Shown piece by piece: positions 11,107 through 21,959 of a stretch of 64,000 nucleotides of DNA (within the stretch, counting starts at the first letter, position 1; the number at the start of each line of letters is the position of its first letter). Source of the stretch: Anniella stebbinsi (taxonomy: Eukaryota > Chordata > Lepidosauria > Squamata > Anniellidae). The DNA is taken from the NCBI GenBank assembly GCA_029215795.1, contig JARDYH010000001.1, positions 120,591,033 to 120,655,032 on the forward strand. Direction: 5' to 3'. The notes under the pieces are model-generated. The model saw only the letters and a program-made list of their open reading frames with translations, did no database searches and was not told the origin of the DNA. The position numbers were made by a program, and so were the translations under genes.

Positions 11107-12009
11107 AGAGTGTGTACAATTGCATGCTTTTCAAACAATGTGCCACTATTGGGGGAGGGAGAGGTAGGTGTGCTATGTGATGTTGAGAAAGGGGTCAGAA
11201 GGTGTGGTCCTGATCTCCATCCACATATTTAGCCCTAAATGTGGAGGGCATCTTGTGATGAGGCCTCTACTATGCTTTCAGCTTCCAGGAGCATGATTCA
11301 CAGCAGTCTTTTCTGACCTTCAGACCACAACAGTGGCTCACTAGTTGTGGCCTTATTACTCAGAACATCCAGAATTTGGGGCTTTGGGAATAATTTGGTG
11401 TGTGTTATTGGTGGCAGAGTAAAGAAGGTATGGATGATACCAATTTCGGGGGAAGAGGCACTGTCTTGTCTCTTGTGTTTGTTATCCCCAGACATTTCTC
11501 TCAAATTCAAAGGAGAAAATGCTAAGTGAATTGAATTAAATTTCTAAATAGTTATCAAATGTGTGACTTGCTGACCATTGAAGCAGGTGTGATATATTCA
11601 GCAACTTTAACAGGACTACAGCAGAGCACACTGTACGTGACATGTTGCCCCCAGAACCAGACTAATTACATGAGCTCCTGTTCTTTTATTTAACTCTGAA
11701 ATGAGCACACAAATCTTGACATTCAAGGACATCCTTTTAATTTGTAGTCCTCTCTGAGAGATTTGTGTTCATGAAGAGATGAATAGATTTTACTTATTTA
11801 TATTCACAGTTTTACTCTTGCTTTATTTTTACTTTGGATATTGTTCTCTCTTTAATCATTCATGGCGGGACAGAAATAAAAGAACAGCAGTAATGGATGC
11901 AGCTATGATGGTCAGACCTGTGTGTATTACAAGTGTTGTGATTGTTTCCTGGAATAAAAATGGTGCCCAATGTAAAGTGTTTGCCCAAGGTCAAATGTGA
12001 TTGATGTAA
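11107..12009. other. Gene-free sequence
   Basis: Nothing coding or repetitive was recognised on either strand. Open frames here overlap on both strands and have no domain features. Confidence 0.5.
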
Positions 12010-12205
12010 GGCAGGGATGGGGAGTGTGCCTGTATTGGCTAGGGCTGACGGAAATTGCAGTTCTTCAGGAGGGCCAGACAAGGTAGCCTTGTCTTCTAGA
12101 TGTTTTGAGTTCAGCTCCCATCAGCTGCAACCAGAATGGCCCATGACCGTGAATCACGGGAGTTGTAGTCCAAAACAGCCAGAAGTTACCAGGGTGAGGA
12201 ATGGT
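12010..12205. repeat. Short interspersed repeat with 'ggagttgtagtcc' core
   Basis: Starts GGCAGGGATGGGGAGTG, has TCAGCTCCCATCAGCTGC, AGAATGGCCCATGACC and GGGAGTTGTAGTCCAAAAC. Fragments with the same core words occur at 34190-34285, 36062-36175, 38435-38505, 42590-42680 and inside the L2 at about 56580-56650. The class is uncertain. Confidence 0.6.
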
Positions 12206-12340
12206 GATTCAAGGAAAAGTACAAAAGTACAGTGTGTCATTTGTCAGTGCAGCAGAGCTACCGAAGTTCCCAAGGATACAATTTGGCTTGGAGTCAAAGT
12301 CATTGTAAACAGGAACTGGACCCAAGACATTGGGTAGGGT

Positions 12341-12466
12341 CCGATTTAGTCATACTCAAGAGCTGATCCATTGAAATCAATGGGATTTAAGCTAATACCA
12401 CAAACCTAAGTTCCATTGTTTTTAATGGGTCTACTCTAATTATGACTAAATCTGGATCCAACCTTC
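12341..12466. mobile_element. Palindromic MITE with 'caatgggatt' arms
   Basis: GATTTAGTCATACTCAAGAG at the left is the rough inverse of CTCTAATTATGACTAAATC at the right; CATTGAAATCAATGGGATTT and CCATTGTTTTTAATGGG form inner arms. GGTCCGA and TCTGGATCC close the two ends. Related pieces are seen at 18775-18835, 31500-31580, 35105-35200, 38585-38635 and 57145-57215. Confidence 0.7.
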
Positions 12467-12733
12467 CTCCTGTTACCTCACGTCAGTTAGATTAGTCTGA
12501 GAAATGGTGACAGACGTGCCCTTAGGGCCATATAGTTAACTTCATTGTTAAGCAGTAACTTCATTGTTATTTCAACTTGGTTTTCCTACATTCCCGTCTG
12601 CAACTCCACAGTGCAACACTGGTCATCATCAGGAAAAAACTGAATACGAACAATGTTTGTGCTTATGCATTCCCATCCTATTTTTAAATATATTATTCAG
12701 CCACAGTAGCATACTTTCCACAGCTGAAAATAG

Positions 12734-12747
12734 GTGTGTGTGTGGTA

Positions 12748-12778
<31 letters not shown>
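12734..12778. repeat. (GT)n(GA)n microsatellite
   Basis: Slightly interrupted GT dinucleotides followed by GAGAGAGAGA. Confidence 0.95.
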
Positions 12779-12939
12779 ATGCACATAAAAAGGAGCTCTT
12801 TCAAACAGCTCACCTGGTCATCCCTTACACATTGGTGAATGTTCTTCTCTACCTGATGTATGCTATGTTTGTTTTCTCTGCAATAGCCTATCCTATATAA
12901 AACAAAACAAAGGGATGTTAGTCAAAAAGCCATAACTGT

Positions 12940-15430
12940 TTGCTTTTTAATTATTATTTTTTGTAATAAACAAACAATAAACAGGTAAATACATCAGACA
13001 CCAGTAATTTTAACATAATTCATTTGATTTTTGGTCCTCTATTGAATGATCTAACGGGGGGAACATGTTGTCCAATTCATGTTGTGTAATGTGTACCAAG
13101 CTATTTCAGCCTAAACGGGCTCTACAAATTTGATCGTTGGAAACTGGTGGGTGTAGGGAAGTTGTATTCATATCCGCTGATTCAATAAACGACTGCCAAG
13201 TCTCATAAAAATTGTCTGATGTTGTTTGGCCACTTTTGAGATTGAGTTGTTTTGTGATCCCTCCCCCAAAAGAGTTAAGTCCCATATCTTTTGCTTCTAT
13301 CTAATAATAGACAGTTCTATATTGGACCTCCACTTTGCCACTATTTCTAGCCTGGCTGCAGTCCAAATAAAGGCTAACCATTTTTTATGTTTTGATTTTG
13401 CATTTGTCCCAAAGTATAATGGTATTAGTCCAGTAGCTGCAGAGAGCTCTATGCTTTGCTGAGTCACATCACTAGTATAGTTGAATATTTGTTCCCAAAA
13501 CCTCTCTATAGTGGGGTGGGGTGGAGGCAATCCCACCACATGTGTTTATAAATGCCTTTAGATTCATCACACTGCCAGCAATGCAGGCTCAAGGCATGAT
13601 ATAGTTTACTTTTTAAAAATGTCCAAAACCTTCCCAGGTGGCAAAATAGAGACCAAAGAGGGGCAGTGATTTACCAGGGATAGGAACCAGAACTGTCCCA
13701 GGTAAAGAAGGGCAGAACATATGTAGCAGTGGTTGCATATTAAGATATATATAGTATACACATTGTATAAACTTCCTGCCACTTTTTACATATTTTCCTC
13801 TGCATGTGTGTTAATGTAGCCTTAATTTGTGGCTATAATGCAATTTATTACAAGAATTGTTAGATCCAGCATTTGCTGTGTTCCAGAATGTTCAGTCGGT
13901 CAAATATGTCTAATCTCCAATGTGTCCTACAAGATGGTTTTCTGTTGGAGTAACTGTAGCCACAAATTTAAATATAAACTGTTGATGTTCATAATTATAT
14001 AATTTCACAGAGAAGTACCTAGTGACTTCTCCAATCTAACTGTCTATTTAATCTGCAACTCACCCAAGGTAGGAGCCAGTTCAGTTCTGCCACAGAAACC
14101 CAGAACACCATGTACCTGTGAGGATGGTTTCACCATGCGAACAAATCCAGACACTCTAGGAATCTCTGATGGTGCTATGGAATCCAGATCAAACATAGCC
14201 TCAAAGAGTGCCTAAGTTGTAGATACTGCCGAAAGACCATTTTAGGGAGCTTGAATTCCAGTACAAAGTTCTTCAAAAAGCTGGGACAATGTATTGACTC
14301 CTAGATCTACTCATATGTGCCATGGTATAAACTTCCTGCCATTTTTACTGTATATTTGAATTATCCCACAATGTGAAGTCTCCATATGAGTGAAGGTCAC
14401 AACCCAAGGATGAACCCAAGTCCTTCCATGTTCTAGCCCTAATTGCAGGAGAATAAATGTGAGGCTTACATAGATGGCTAGAATGTAGGGCTATCCACCC
14501 TCTAATGGTGCTATTTCTACCATTCTAGCTGTGTCTGACCATGCCATTCTATCCCCAACTTCTAACCAATCCAATATTGGCAATGTATCTCATGTATCTG
14601 TTTGGGGGATAGGTAACAACAAACCTCAGAGAAGACCTATACCATCTCTGAAAGGGGCTGTTCCAATAGGATTAGGCCTACTGACATGGCTACTGATATG
14701 TTCAAATTTATCTTATATTCCAATCCCCCCGACTTATATATGGAGTACATCACTCTTCGGGACTCTAGTATGTGGCCTATCCAGAAATAATAGTGTACCA
14801 CCTGCATACAATACAGTTCTTGACCCTTAGCCTGGAGTAGGAATTCCTTTTGATTTTTAGATCTGGCCGGATAACAGATATTGCTTCAATATCAGTGTTA
14901 TACAAAAGAAGGGACGGGACAATTTACAAATTCAATAGGCAGGCCCACCCAGTGGAAATACAGATACTCCTAATATAATCTACTGAAGTGCTTCTCTGTT
15001 CCAGAAAAAAGATGATAGACAGACAAGGCACCTCTCTGCTTTCCACCATAATAATGATCAGAAGGTATAAATGATCCACTGTCTTTCTCTTGACTACAAT
15101 ACTTACCTGTGCTAGATGGATGACCATATTCCCCCAAGCAGGCAGCCAAGGCTATGGAAAGTATTTTTTTAAACCACATTTATTAAATAGGTGTGTTTGT
15201 AAGTACTGCACCTGAGGGGGTCCATGTTTGGTCTGGTTTCAAAATTAAAGTTATGTAGGCGGCATCCATTGTGGGGAAAAGAATGTCCTAGTCTCAGTTT
15301 ATTTCTGCAACCAATCTACCTACTACTGGGACTAATTTCACAACAAATGTTTTATATTCGGTTAGATACCCAGTGGGCCTTGCAGCTTTTCCTATCTCCA
15401 TGGATTTTATCTCCTCTATTTTAGAGGCTG
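12940..15430 (-). pseudogene. Decayed L1 LINE: ORF2 RT, C-terminus and 3' UTR
   Basis: On the minus strand, 15180-14924 contains broken L1 RT words (KKILSIALAACLGEYG, QVSIVVKRKTVDHL; compare the L1 'HPDQ.GFV.GR' block). At 13540-13297 the ORF2 C-terminus is readable as TIERFWEQIFNYTSDVT ... KKWLAFIWTAARLEIVAKW, preceded by a cysteine-bearing CWQCDES-like stretch near 13580. Stops and frameshifts are frequent, so this is much older than the L1 at position 1 and differs in sequence, indicating another L1 lineage. The 3' end is near 12940; the 5' end near 15430 is approximate. Confidence 0.82.
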
Positions 15431-16403
15431 TATGAAGTGAAGCCATGAAGATATTTTTTGTTGCTTATACATTACCAGGAGTAAAATAGAAACCAAAAAA
15501 GAATATATATCAGAATATAATTTTGAATAATTTAAAAAGAATAATTCATTAAGCTAGTTTGTATTCTTTTGCACTGAATTTGCAGAATTGAGGTATCCTG
15601 GAATGGTAGTTCTGTGCTTGATTTGTTTTAATCTGAAAGTAACTTGAAATTCGGGGAAAATGCACTTTTTGAAAAACGTTCAGTAGAGATAACAGATCGT
15701 GCAATGTATTTGTGGCTAGAATCTGGCCTAGGAATCTAGCATGCTGGCTTTGAATCTAATGTTTTCCTATCTGTGTTCTACTGGGTATGGAATTAGATGT
15801 AAGCAGCAAATGTTGCTTCTGATATAAAGATTATATTCATCTGAAAATTCACAGTAGGCTAAGAAAGAACCCCCCATTCAATCCCCTACCAAAATCCACT
15901 GGGAATCCATCAGTTGTTCTTAAAACAAAACAAAACATAGCTTCAGAAATGATGTTGCTACAACCCCCAGTGAAAGCAACACAAACTGGAAAAGTGGCAG
16001 CTTGTATTCAAGAAATTAAAGGTGAAGGGGTTATTTTTTTTAAAAAAAATACTTTTCTATGAGAGAAATATAGCAATCTAAGACCTGAAGAGAGAGAAAT
16101 ACAAGGGGGTTAATTTCCAACCTTTATTGTTTGTGTGGCAACATTTTTGCTTGCAAATTAATATTATTTGTGATCTGGTTTTATTTTGATTTTATTTGCT
16201 TATTTAAGATTGAGATTTCTGGACTGACAAGAAGTAGAGCTTCTGTCCCACCTTGGTCACTTGTAACATGCTTTCTCATATTTTATTGTGTTTATTTATC
16301 AGGCACAGAGATTGCAGATCCTACTTTTAGGATGCAGGCTTGCTGTCATCATTCATACTTTTTATCACCTCATGATTAGACTTCTGCAATATGTTCTGCA
16401 TGG
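15431..16403. other. Gene-free sequence
   Basis: AT-rich, with no recognisable gene or repeat on either strand. Confidence 0.5.
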
Positions 16404-16680
16404 AACTCTACTAGGGTGACCAGATAAAATCCAGGTCAGGGCTCATGTAACTTTAACAGTTGTAGAGAAAAGGGAATTTCAGCCAGTGTCATTTGTATGC
16501 AATTAGTTCCTGGTGAAATTCCCTCTTCATCACAACTGTTAAAGTTGCAGGGGCCCTGCCTTCTTGTGTATATGGTCACTCTAGTATAGTGCCTGCAATG
16601 GCTGAAATTCCCTTTTCTCTACAACTGTTAAAGTTACATGAGCCCTGACCTGGATTTTACCTAGTCAGCCTAAACTCTAC
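16404..16680 (+). mobile_element. hAT-like foldback element (TAGGGTGACC family), copy with 8-bp TSD
   Basis: Element 16412-16672 (261 bp) begins TAGGGTGACCAGATAAAATC and ends GATTTTACCTAGTCAGCCTA. The 8-mer AACTCTAC flanks it perfectly at 16404-16411 and 16673-16680. It lacks about 60 bases of the right arm seen in the 320-bp copies. The strand is assigned from the unique centre (TTGTGTATATGGTCACTC). Confidence 0.92.
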
Positions 16681-17281
16681 CTTAAATCAACCCAGGAATA
16701 ATATGGAAATGGCCAGTTGCCTAGTAAAAAGTGTGACTCATTGGGTGCCCATGAAATGCCCATGAAACCAATCTGATAGCAACGAAAGATTAGTAGCACA
16801 GTAAGATTTCTCATAAAAATCCAATTTCAGCAAAATAGTTCTAATGTAAACAACTGCAGTGAGAAAAGGAAATTGGAAGGGGGAAAAAACCTGACTGTGG
16901 TGTGATGTTAAATATCTAGCTTATCTGTTATAACTTGGCATATCACATTTTCATTGATCTTCAGAATTCTGACATCAAGGTATAGCAGATAGCATGGATG
17001 AGAAGGGAGACAAACTTTTATTACTTCATAAGTATGCAGAATCAATATTTGATGGGGACGTGAAATACCAAAAATCTAGCTGCCACATTTTACTCAGATT
17101 TATGTGTGTAACTATGATTTGTAGTGCTTTGACATTTGTAGTAAAAACTTTCTACTTTCTACAAAGCTATGAAAATTTGTAACGAGTGAGCGTGTATGTT
17201 GGGTGCTCATTTTCACTCTAGATTATGACAAAACACAAAAGAGCAGCTTACCAAGCGATGCAAAAATGGTATTGCAACCTC
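16681..17281. other. Gene-free sequence
   Basis: No gene or repeat recognised on either strand. Confidence 0.5.
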
Positions 17282-17670
17282 TCACATCAGAAGAAGAAGA
17301 ACCCGATTTTCCCTGCGGTCCCAGGATGATCCCAAGGGTGGTGTGGGTGCCCATCCCGGCTTCTTCGCTCTTCTCCACGAGTAATGGGGGTCTGCAAGAG
17401 GGAAGGAGCCGGGCCGGGGGGAGTCTAGTGGCTCGGGGTTGGGGGGAGTGGGGTTGGGGCTTTTGTTGTTGTTGTTACTTACATTTGTGTTGGAGCGCAA
17501 GTGCGCTCCTGGCTTTGTCATAAAAAAAAAATGGTGGGCACGATGAGCACGATGTACTGTTTGCTTCCAGGACGTTGCGCTCCTGTGTAGAAACTGGGCA
17601 ATGATCCCGGAAGCAAGTAAGTCTGGAATTGCCCCCAGGCCCTCCTTCTACACCCTTAGGTGTAGAAAGA
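17282..17670. repeat. GC-rich interspersed repeat, unclassified
   Basis: A sharp GC-rich island in AT-rich flanks, with AAGAAGAAGAACCCGAT, CAGGATGATCCCAAGGG, AGCGCAAGTGCGCTCC and, near the right edge, the inverted pair TTCTACACCCT / AGGTGTAGAA (17647-17668). GATCCCGG-type words suggest a non-autonomous DNA element, but a matching left end was not found. Confidence 0.45.
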
Positions 17671-17775
17671 GCTGAAGAAAGAAGAAATGATCAAAGAGCT
17701 ATCTGGGATTGTCCTGAAGACTGAGAAGCACTGAAAGCAAGGTGACTTCCTGCTCACAACCAAAGGCTGCATCTA

Positions 17776-17776
17776 A

Positions 17777-17814
<38 letters not shown>
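17776..17814. repeat. (ATT)n microsatellite
   Basis: Uninterrupted TAT/ATT triplets of about 13 units. Confidence 0.97.
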
Positions 17815-17816
<2 letters not shown>

Positions 17817-19472
17817 TCATCCATGATGTTTCATTTTATAAAAGATCTCAATAGTGACTTGTTTTTATGAAATGCATGGAAAAAATGTGGCATTATGTGC
17901 AAAGGCACATTTTGGTTTTCTTAAGGATAGAAACTCTAATTATCAATTAGTTGATCAATGTGATTGCTTCCAGAAAAGAGTTGGTTTTTCAATTTTTAAA
18001 ATTCATTCCACCGTATTATGTCTCCCAGTGTAACATCTGATCTTTCAGAAGTCTATTTTCACTGTATGTCATCTGGTGAACTTATTACACAAATAAGGTT
18101 TTATTTTTTAAACAAACAAATTTGTTTTTTTTTCCTTCTGAAAGAATGTATGATAAGATCTCTCCTTTCCACAGCTAATCTAGATAAAGTTAAATGAGAT
18201 AAAGCACAACAATCTATTCATCCAGAGCTCATTAATAAATATGTTAGACCTGAATATGCAAGCCCTTCCCTTGAACATCAGGCAGAAACTTTCTGGTAAA
18301 GTATGTTCTATGTCTTTTAATTTCTTTTTGCTACAATTAATTTTTTGGCGCTCTATGTGATCAGTATGATCTTCAGAATAAAACCAAAAGGCCTTATTAT
18401 TCTAATGAGGAAGTATCACAGCTGGGATGATGGTGGTCAGAAGGATGCAATTGAGAATACAACACCACGTACCATTACTTCTAAAGGTGGCATCAGGTAT
18501 TTAAATAAGTGGTGAGAAGAAGCACAAGTGAATTGTACTTCACCCTCCTCTTGTTTAAGGCATCTGAAGCTGGGCCTGTGTAACACTGCTCCCTCTTTGT
18601 GGGGAAATATATGTGATCAAGGTGTGGAGTTAGCACACAGGGGTTTCCATGGGGGAAAATGCTTGGGCACAGCTATGGACATTCTAAGCAGGACTAGGAA
18701 AGGAAAGTACAATGCTCATGTGCATCTTCCTGCTGATTCAGAATGGGCTGGATGTAGACTAAAATAGCTGCATTTAGTTCCCACTGAAATCAGTGGAACT
18801 TATTACTATATTTTCATACTGATTTCAATGGGACCCTGATGCAAACAACTTCGGGTGGAACTCAACCATTTCCCACCACCAATGAAAGGCTTCCATCGGT
18901 GGAATGGGGAAGGAAGCCGATTTTAGTGATTTTCCTTCTTCCCTGCTGTCCCATAGCCTCCCGAAATTGGATTTGGAGGCTTGGATTGTGCCTTTACTCT
19001 TAATCCAAACTAACATCCAAAACCTCTGTGAAAATAGTTGTCACAAGATGTGCCCCCTCTGTCAAGGGGGACATGTTACTTTCTCTTAGGACTTCTCAAC
19101 ATGGGCTTTTATCCTGTGATTGAGATTGGTTATTCATTACTCATAGAATTTTGCAAGTCTTTTACATGATGTCACCAACCTCCAGCACCTTTCTCATGTC
19201 TTCCAACCATTTCTGTGGCTTTATTTGAAATGGAAAGAATGAGGTAATAAAAAGGCTTGGTTTCAATTTGTGCACGTAAATGAGGGTTACGCTATAACAA
19301 CAGTGCCATCTAGTGGCTGCATAATGAACAATATTGAACTTTCAGATAAAGCCAATTGCCCAAAAAAGCAGGAAGTGTATTGATCTTAATCCTGCAAATA
19401 ATTCAGAAGCAGAAGCCCTGGTAAAATGGCAGGATTAAAAAAAAACTGATGTGGAGAACTTTATTCTTCTCC
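17815..19472. other. Gene-free sequence
   Basis: No exon, RNA gene or long repeat recognised. A fragment of the CAATGGGA palindromic family lies at about 18775-18835. Confidence 0.5.
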
Positions 19473-19514
<42 letters not shown>

Positions 19515-21600
19515 TTATTTCTTACCCGCCTCTCCCTCTGGATCAAGGTGGGGAACAACATTAAATACAAAACAGCATAAAATAAATAAAACTGATTAAA
19601 ACATATAAAACTAATGAATTATTAAAAACATATAAAACTAATACATTATTAAAAGACATCTTAAAATTCAACTGGGTAGGCCTGCTGGAAGAGATAAGTC
19701 TTTATTGCTTTCTTAAATTCCGGGAGACTGTTAAGTTGGCGAATCTCTTCCGGCAGGCCATTCCACAGTCTGGGAGCAGCAGAAGAGAAGGTCCTCTGGG
19801 TAATGGTTGTCAGCCTAGTTGGAATAAGTTCTTCCCAGAGGACCTGAGTGTGCGGGGTGGATTGTACGGGAGAAGGTGATCCTGCAAGTAACCTGGACCC
19901 AAACCATGTAGGGCTTTAAGGGTAGTAACCAACACTTTATACTTCGCCCGGAAATAAATTTGCAGCCAGTGGAGTGATTTTAAAATTGGTGTAATATGGT
20001 CACCTCTAGGTGTATTAGTGACCAACCCGGCTGCCATATTTTGAACTAATTGTAGTTTCCAGACTAGGCACAAAGGTTGCCCTATGTACAGCACAATGCA
20101 GAGGTTGAGCCTTGAAATTACCAGTGTGTGCACTACCGTCTTTAGGTCTTCCAATTCTAGGAAGGGGCACAGTTGGTGTATCAGCCAAAGCTGATGGTAG
20201 GCACTCCTGGCTGTCGCATCTATCTGGGCTGTCATTTGGAGTGACAGATCCAGGAGCACCCCCAAGCTGTGAACGCAGTCTTTCAGGGGGAGTGTAACCC
20301 CATCCAGAACTGGTTGACACACCACCAAACCCAGGTTGGGGCTTTTGACAAGTAAGCACCTCCGTCTTGTCTGGATTCAGCCTTAGTTTGTGTTTCCTCA
20401 TCCAGCCCATTACTGCCTCCAGCTATCCTTAGCTGACGTTGTTGTCAAAGGCTTAGAGAAATATATTTGGGTGTCATCAGCATACTGATAGTACCCTGCC
20501 CCATGCCTCTGGACGATCTCTCCCAGTGGTTTCATGTAGATGTTAAATGGCATTGGAGATAGGATGGTGCCTTGTGGTACGCCACACAACAACTCCTTCT
20601 TTGAAGAGCAACTATCCCCAAGCATCACCATCTGGAACCTGCCTGAGAGGTAGGACTGGAACTACTGAAGCACAATGGCTGTGATTCCCAATCCCCTCAG
20701 GCATTCCAGAAGAATACCATGGTCGATGGTATCGAAAGCTGCTGAGAGATCCAGAAGTACCAGCAGGGACACACTCCCTCTGTCATAACTCAAGCGTAGA
20801 TCATCTAAGGTGGTCATAGTGGACTCAACTCCGTATCCTGCCCTGAAGCCAGTTTGAAATAGGTCTAGAAAATCTGTATCATCCAAAACTGCTTGGAGTT
20901 GGAAGGCAACTGCCCTCTCGATCACCTTGCCCAGAAATGGAAGATTTGATACCGGTCTGTAGTTATTAAAGTCCAGGTGGTCCAAGGAGGGCTTTTTAGA
21001 AGCGGTCATACCACCACTTCTTTTAAACATGATGGAAACTCCCCTCCCTGAGAGATGCATTAATAATATACAGTATTATAGTTGTAATCTAATTGCATCT
21101 CCTCCCTGGGCGACCAGCCAAGAAGGACAGGGATTGAGAGGGCAAGTTGTCCTCCTCACTCGTCCACATCCTCCGTACTCACCAACTGAAACTGATCCAG
21201 TGTAATTCTACTTGTGGAGTTGCTGGACACTCCATTGTCAGCTTCTGCTATAATGACAGCATCTAAATCGGCTCTTATCCAAGAGATTTTATCTGTGAAA
21301 TGTTTGTTAAAGGCATCACAGCAAACTACTGAAGGCTCTAAGGTCGGGTTCAGGAGGGAAGGTTAGACCCCTCACCACCCTGAACAGTTCTGTTGGATGC
21401 GAATTCGCAGACGCAATGCATGCAGAGAAGAAAGCTTTCTTCGCTGCACGTATTGCCACCCCATAGGAACAAAGATGTTCTCTATGTTTGTCTTTTCAGA
21501 TATAAGTCTAGTTTTCCACCATCAGACACTCCTCTGCTTTAGCTCTTAGGGCTTCTAAGGAGTCAGTACTCTTTACCCTTTCCTATTCCCCCTTTTCTAG
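19473..21600 (-). pseudogene. L2-clade LINE, ORF2 (RT to 3' end), with (CAT)14 tail
   Basis: Minus-strand order: a pre-RT stretch at about 21460-21180 (KKAFFSACIASANSHPTEL; ISWIRADLDAVIIAEA), then FNNYRPVSNLPFLGKVIERA (about 20970-20910), LVLLDLSAAFDTIDHGIL, GVPQGTILSPMPFNIYMKPL and the catalytic QYADDTQIYF (YADD at 20473-20484). After RT comes a C-terminal part ending YNPPRTLRSSGKNLF near 19830. The 3' UTR has GGAATGGCCTGCCGGAAGAG (inverse) and GGGAGAGGCGGGTAAGAAAT before 14 repeated triplets (19473-19514). Several frameshifts break the frame. 'YRPVSNLPF' and the short 3' repeat tail are L2 hallmarks; the endonuclease is missing. Confidence 0.92.
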
Positions 21601-21959
21601 TTGCTTTTTCCAGCCATTCCTCCTGAACCTTTTTGCTCCAGCTCCACCTTTCTTCTCTGTGTCCTGAGCTTTCAGCACCCAAGCTTTTATTCTGTGCTTC
21701 TGCCCCACCTCTTTCTTCTCCCTTAGAGTCCTTGAGCCATATAAAGAGCCCTTGCCCTGATTCCCTTCTGTTCAGCCAACCCTAATGAGGCTAGCTATGG
21801 TTACTGGGCAATCAGTATGACCCCCCCCCCCCCAACTCCAGTGACTCCTCACAATGGCGTATGGTTTGGACTTCAAAGTTGATCTTGCAAGTAAAGAGAC
21901 TTTTTCAAAGGCAGCTCCAGGACTATGAGCTCCTTCCATTCACATAATAAAGACAATGG
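21601..21959. other. Intervening sequence, no gene
   Basis: Pyrimidine-rich stretch with a run of 13 C at 21821-21833. The CCATATAAAGAGCCC word near 21740 resembles a TATA box, but nothing downstream supports a transcript. Confidence 0.4.

Noticed and set aside
19473..19514. CRISPR-like repeat arrays and other tandem repeats
   Set aside because: All tandem repeats are simple vertebrate microsatellites; no repeat-spacer structure anywhere.
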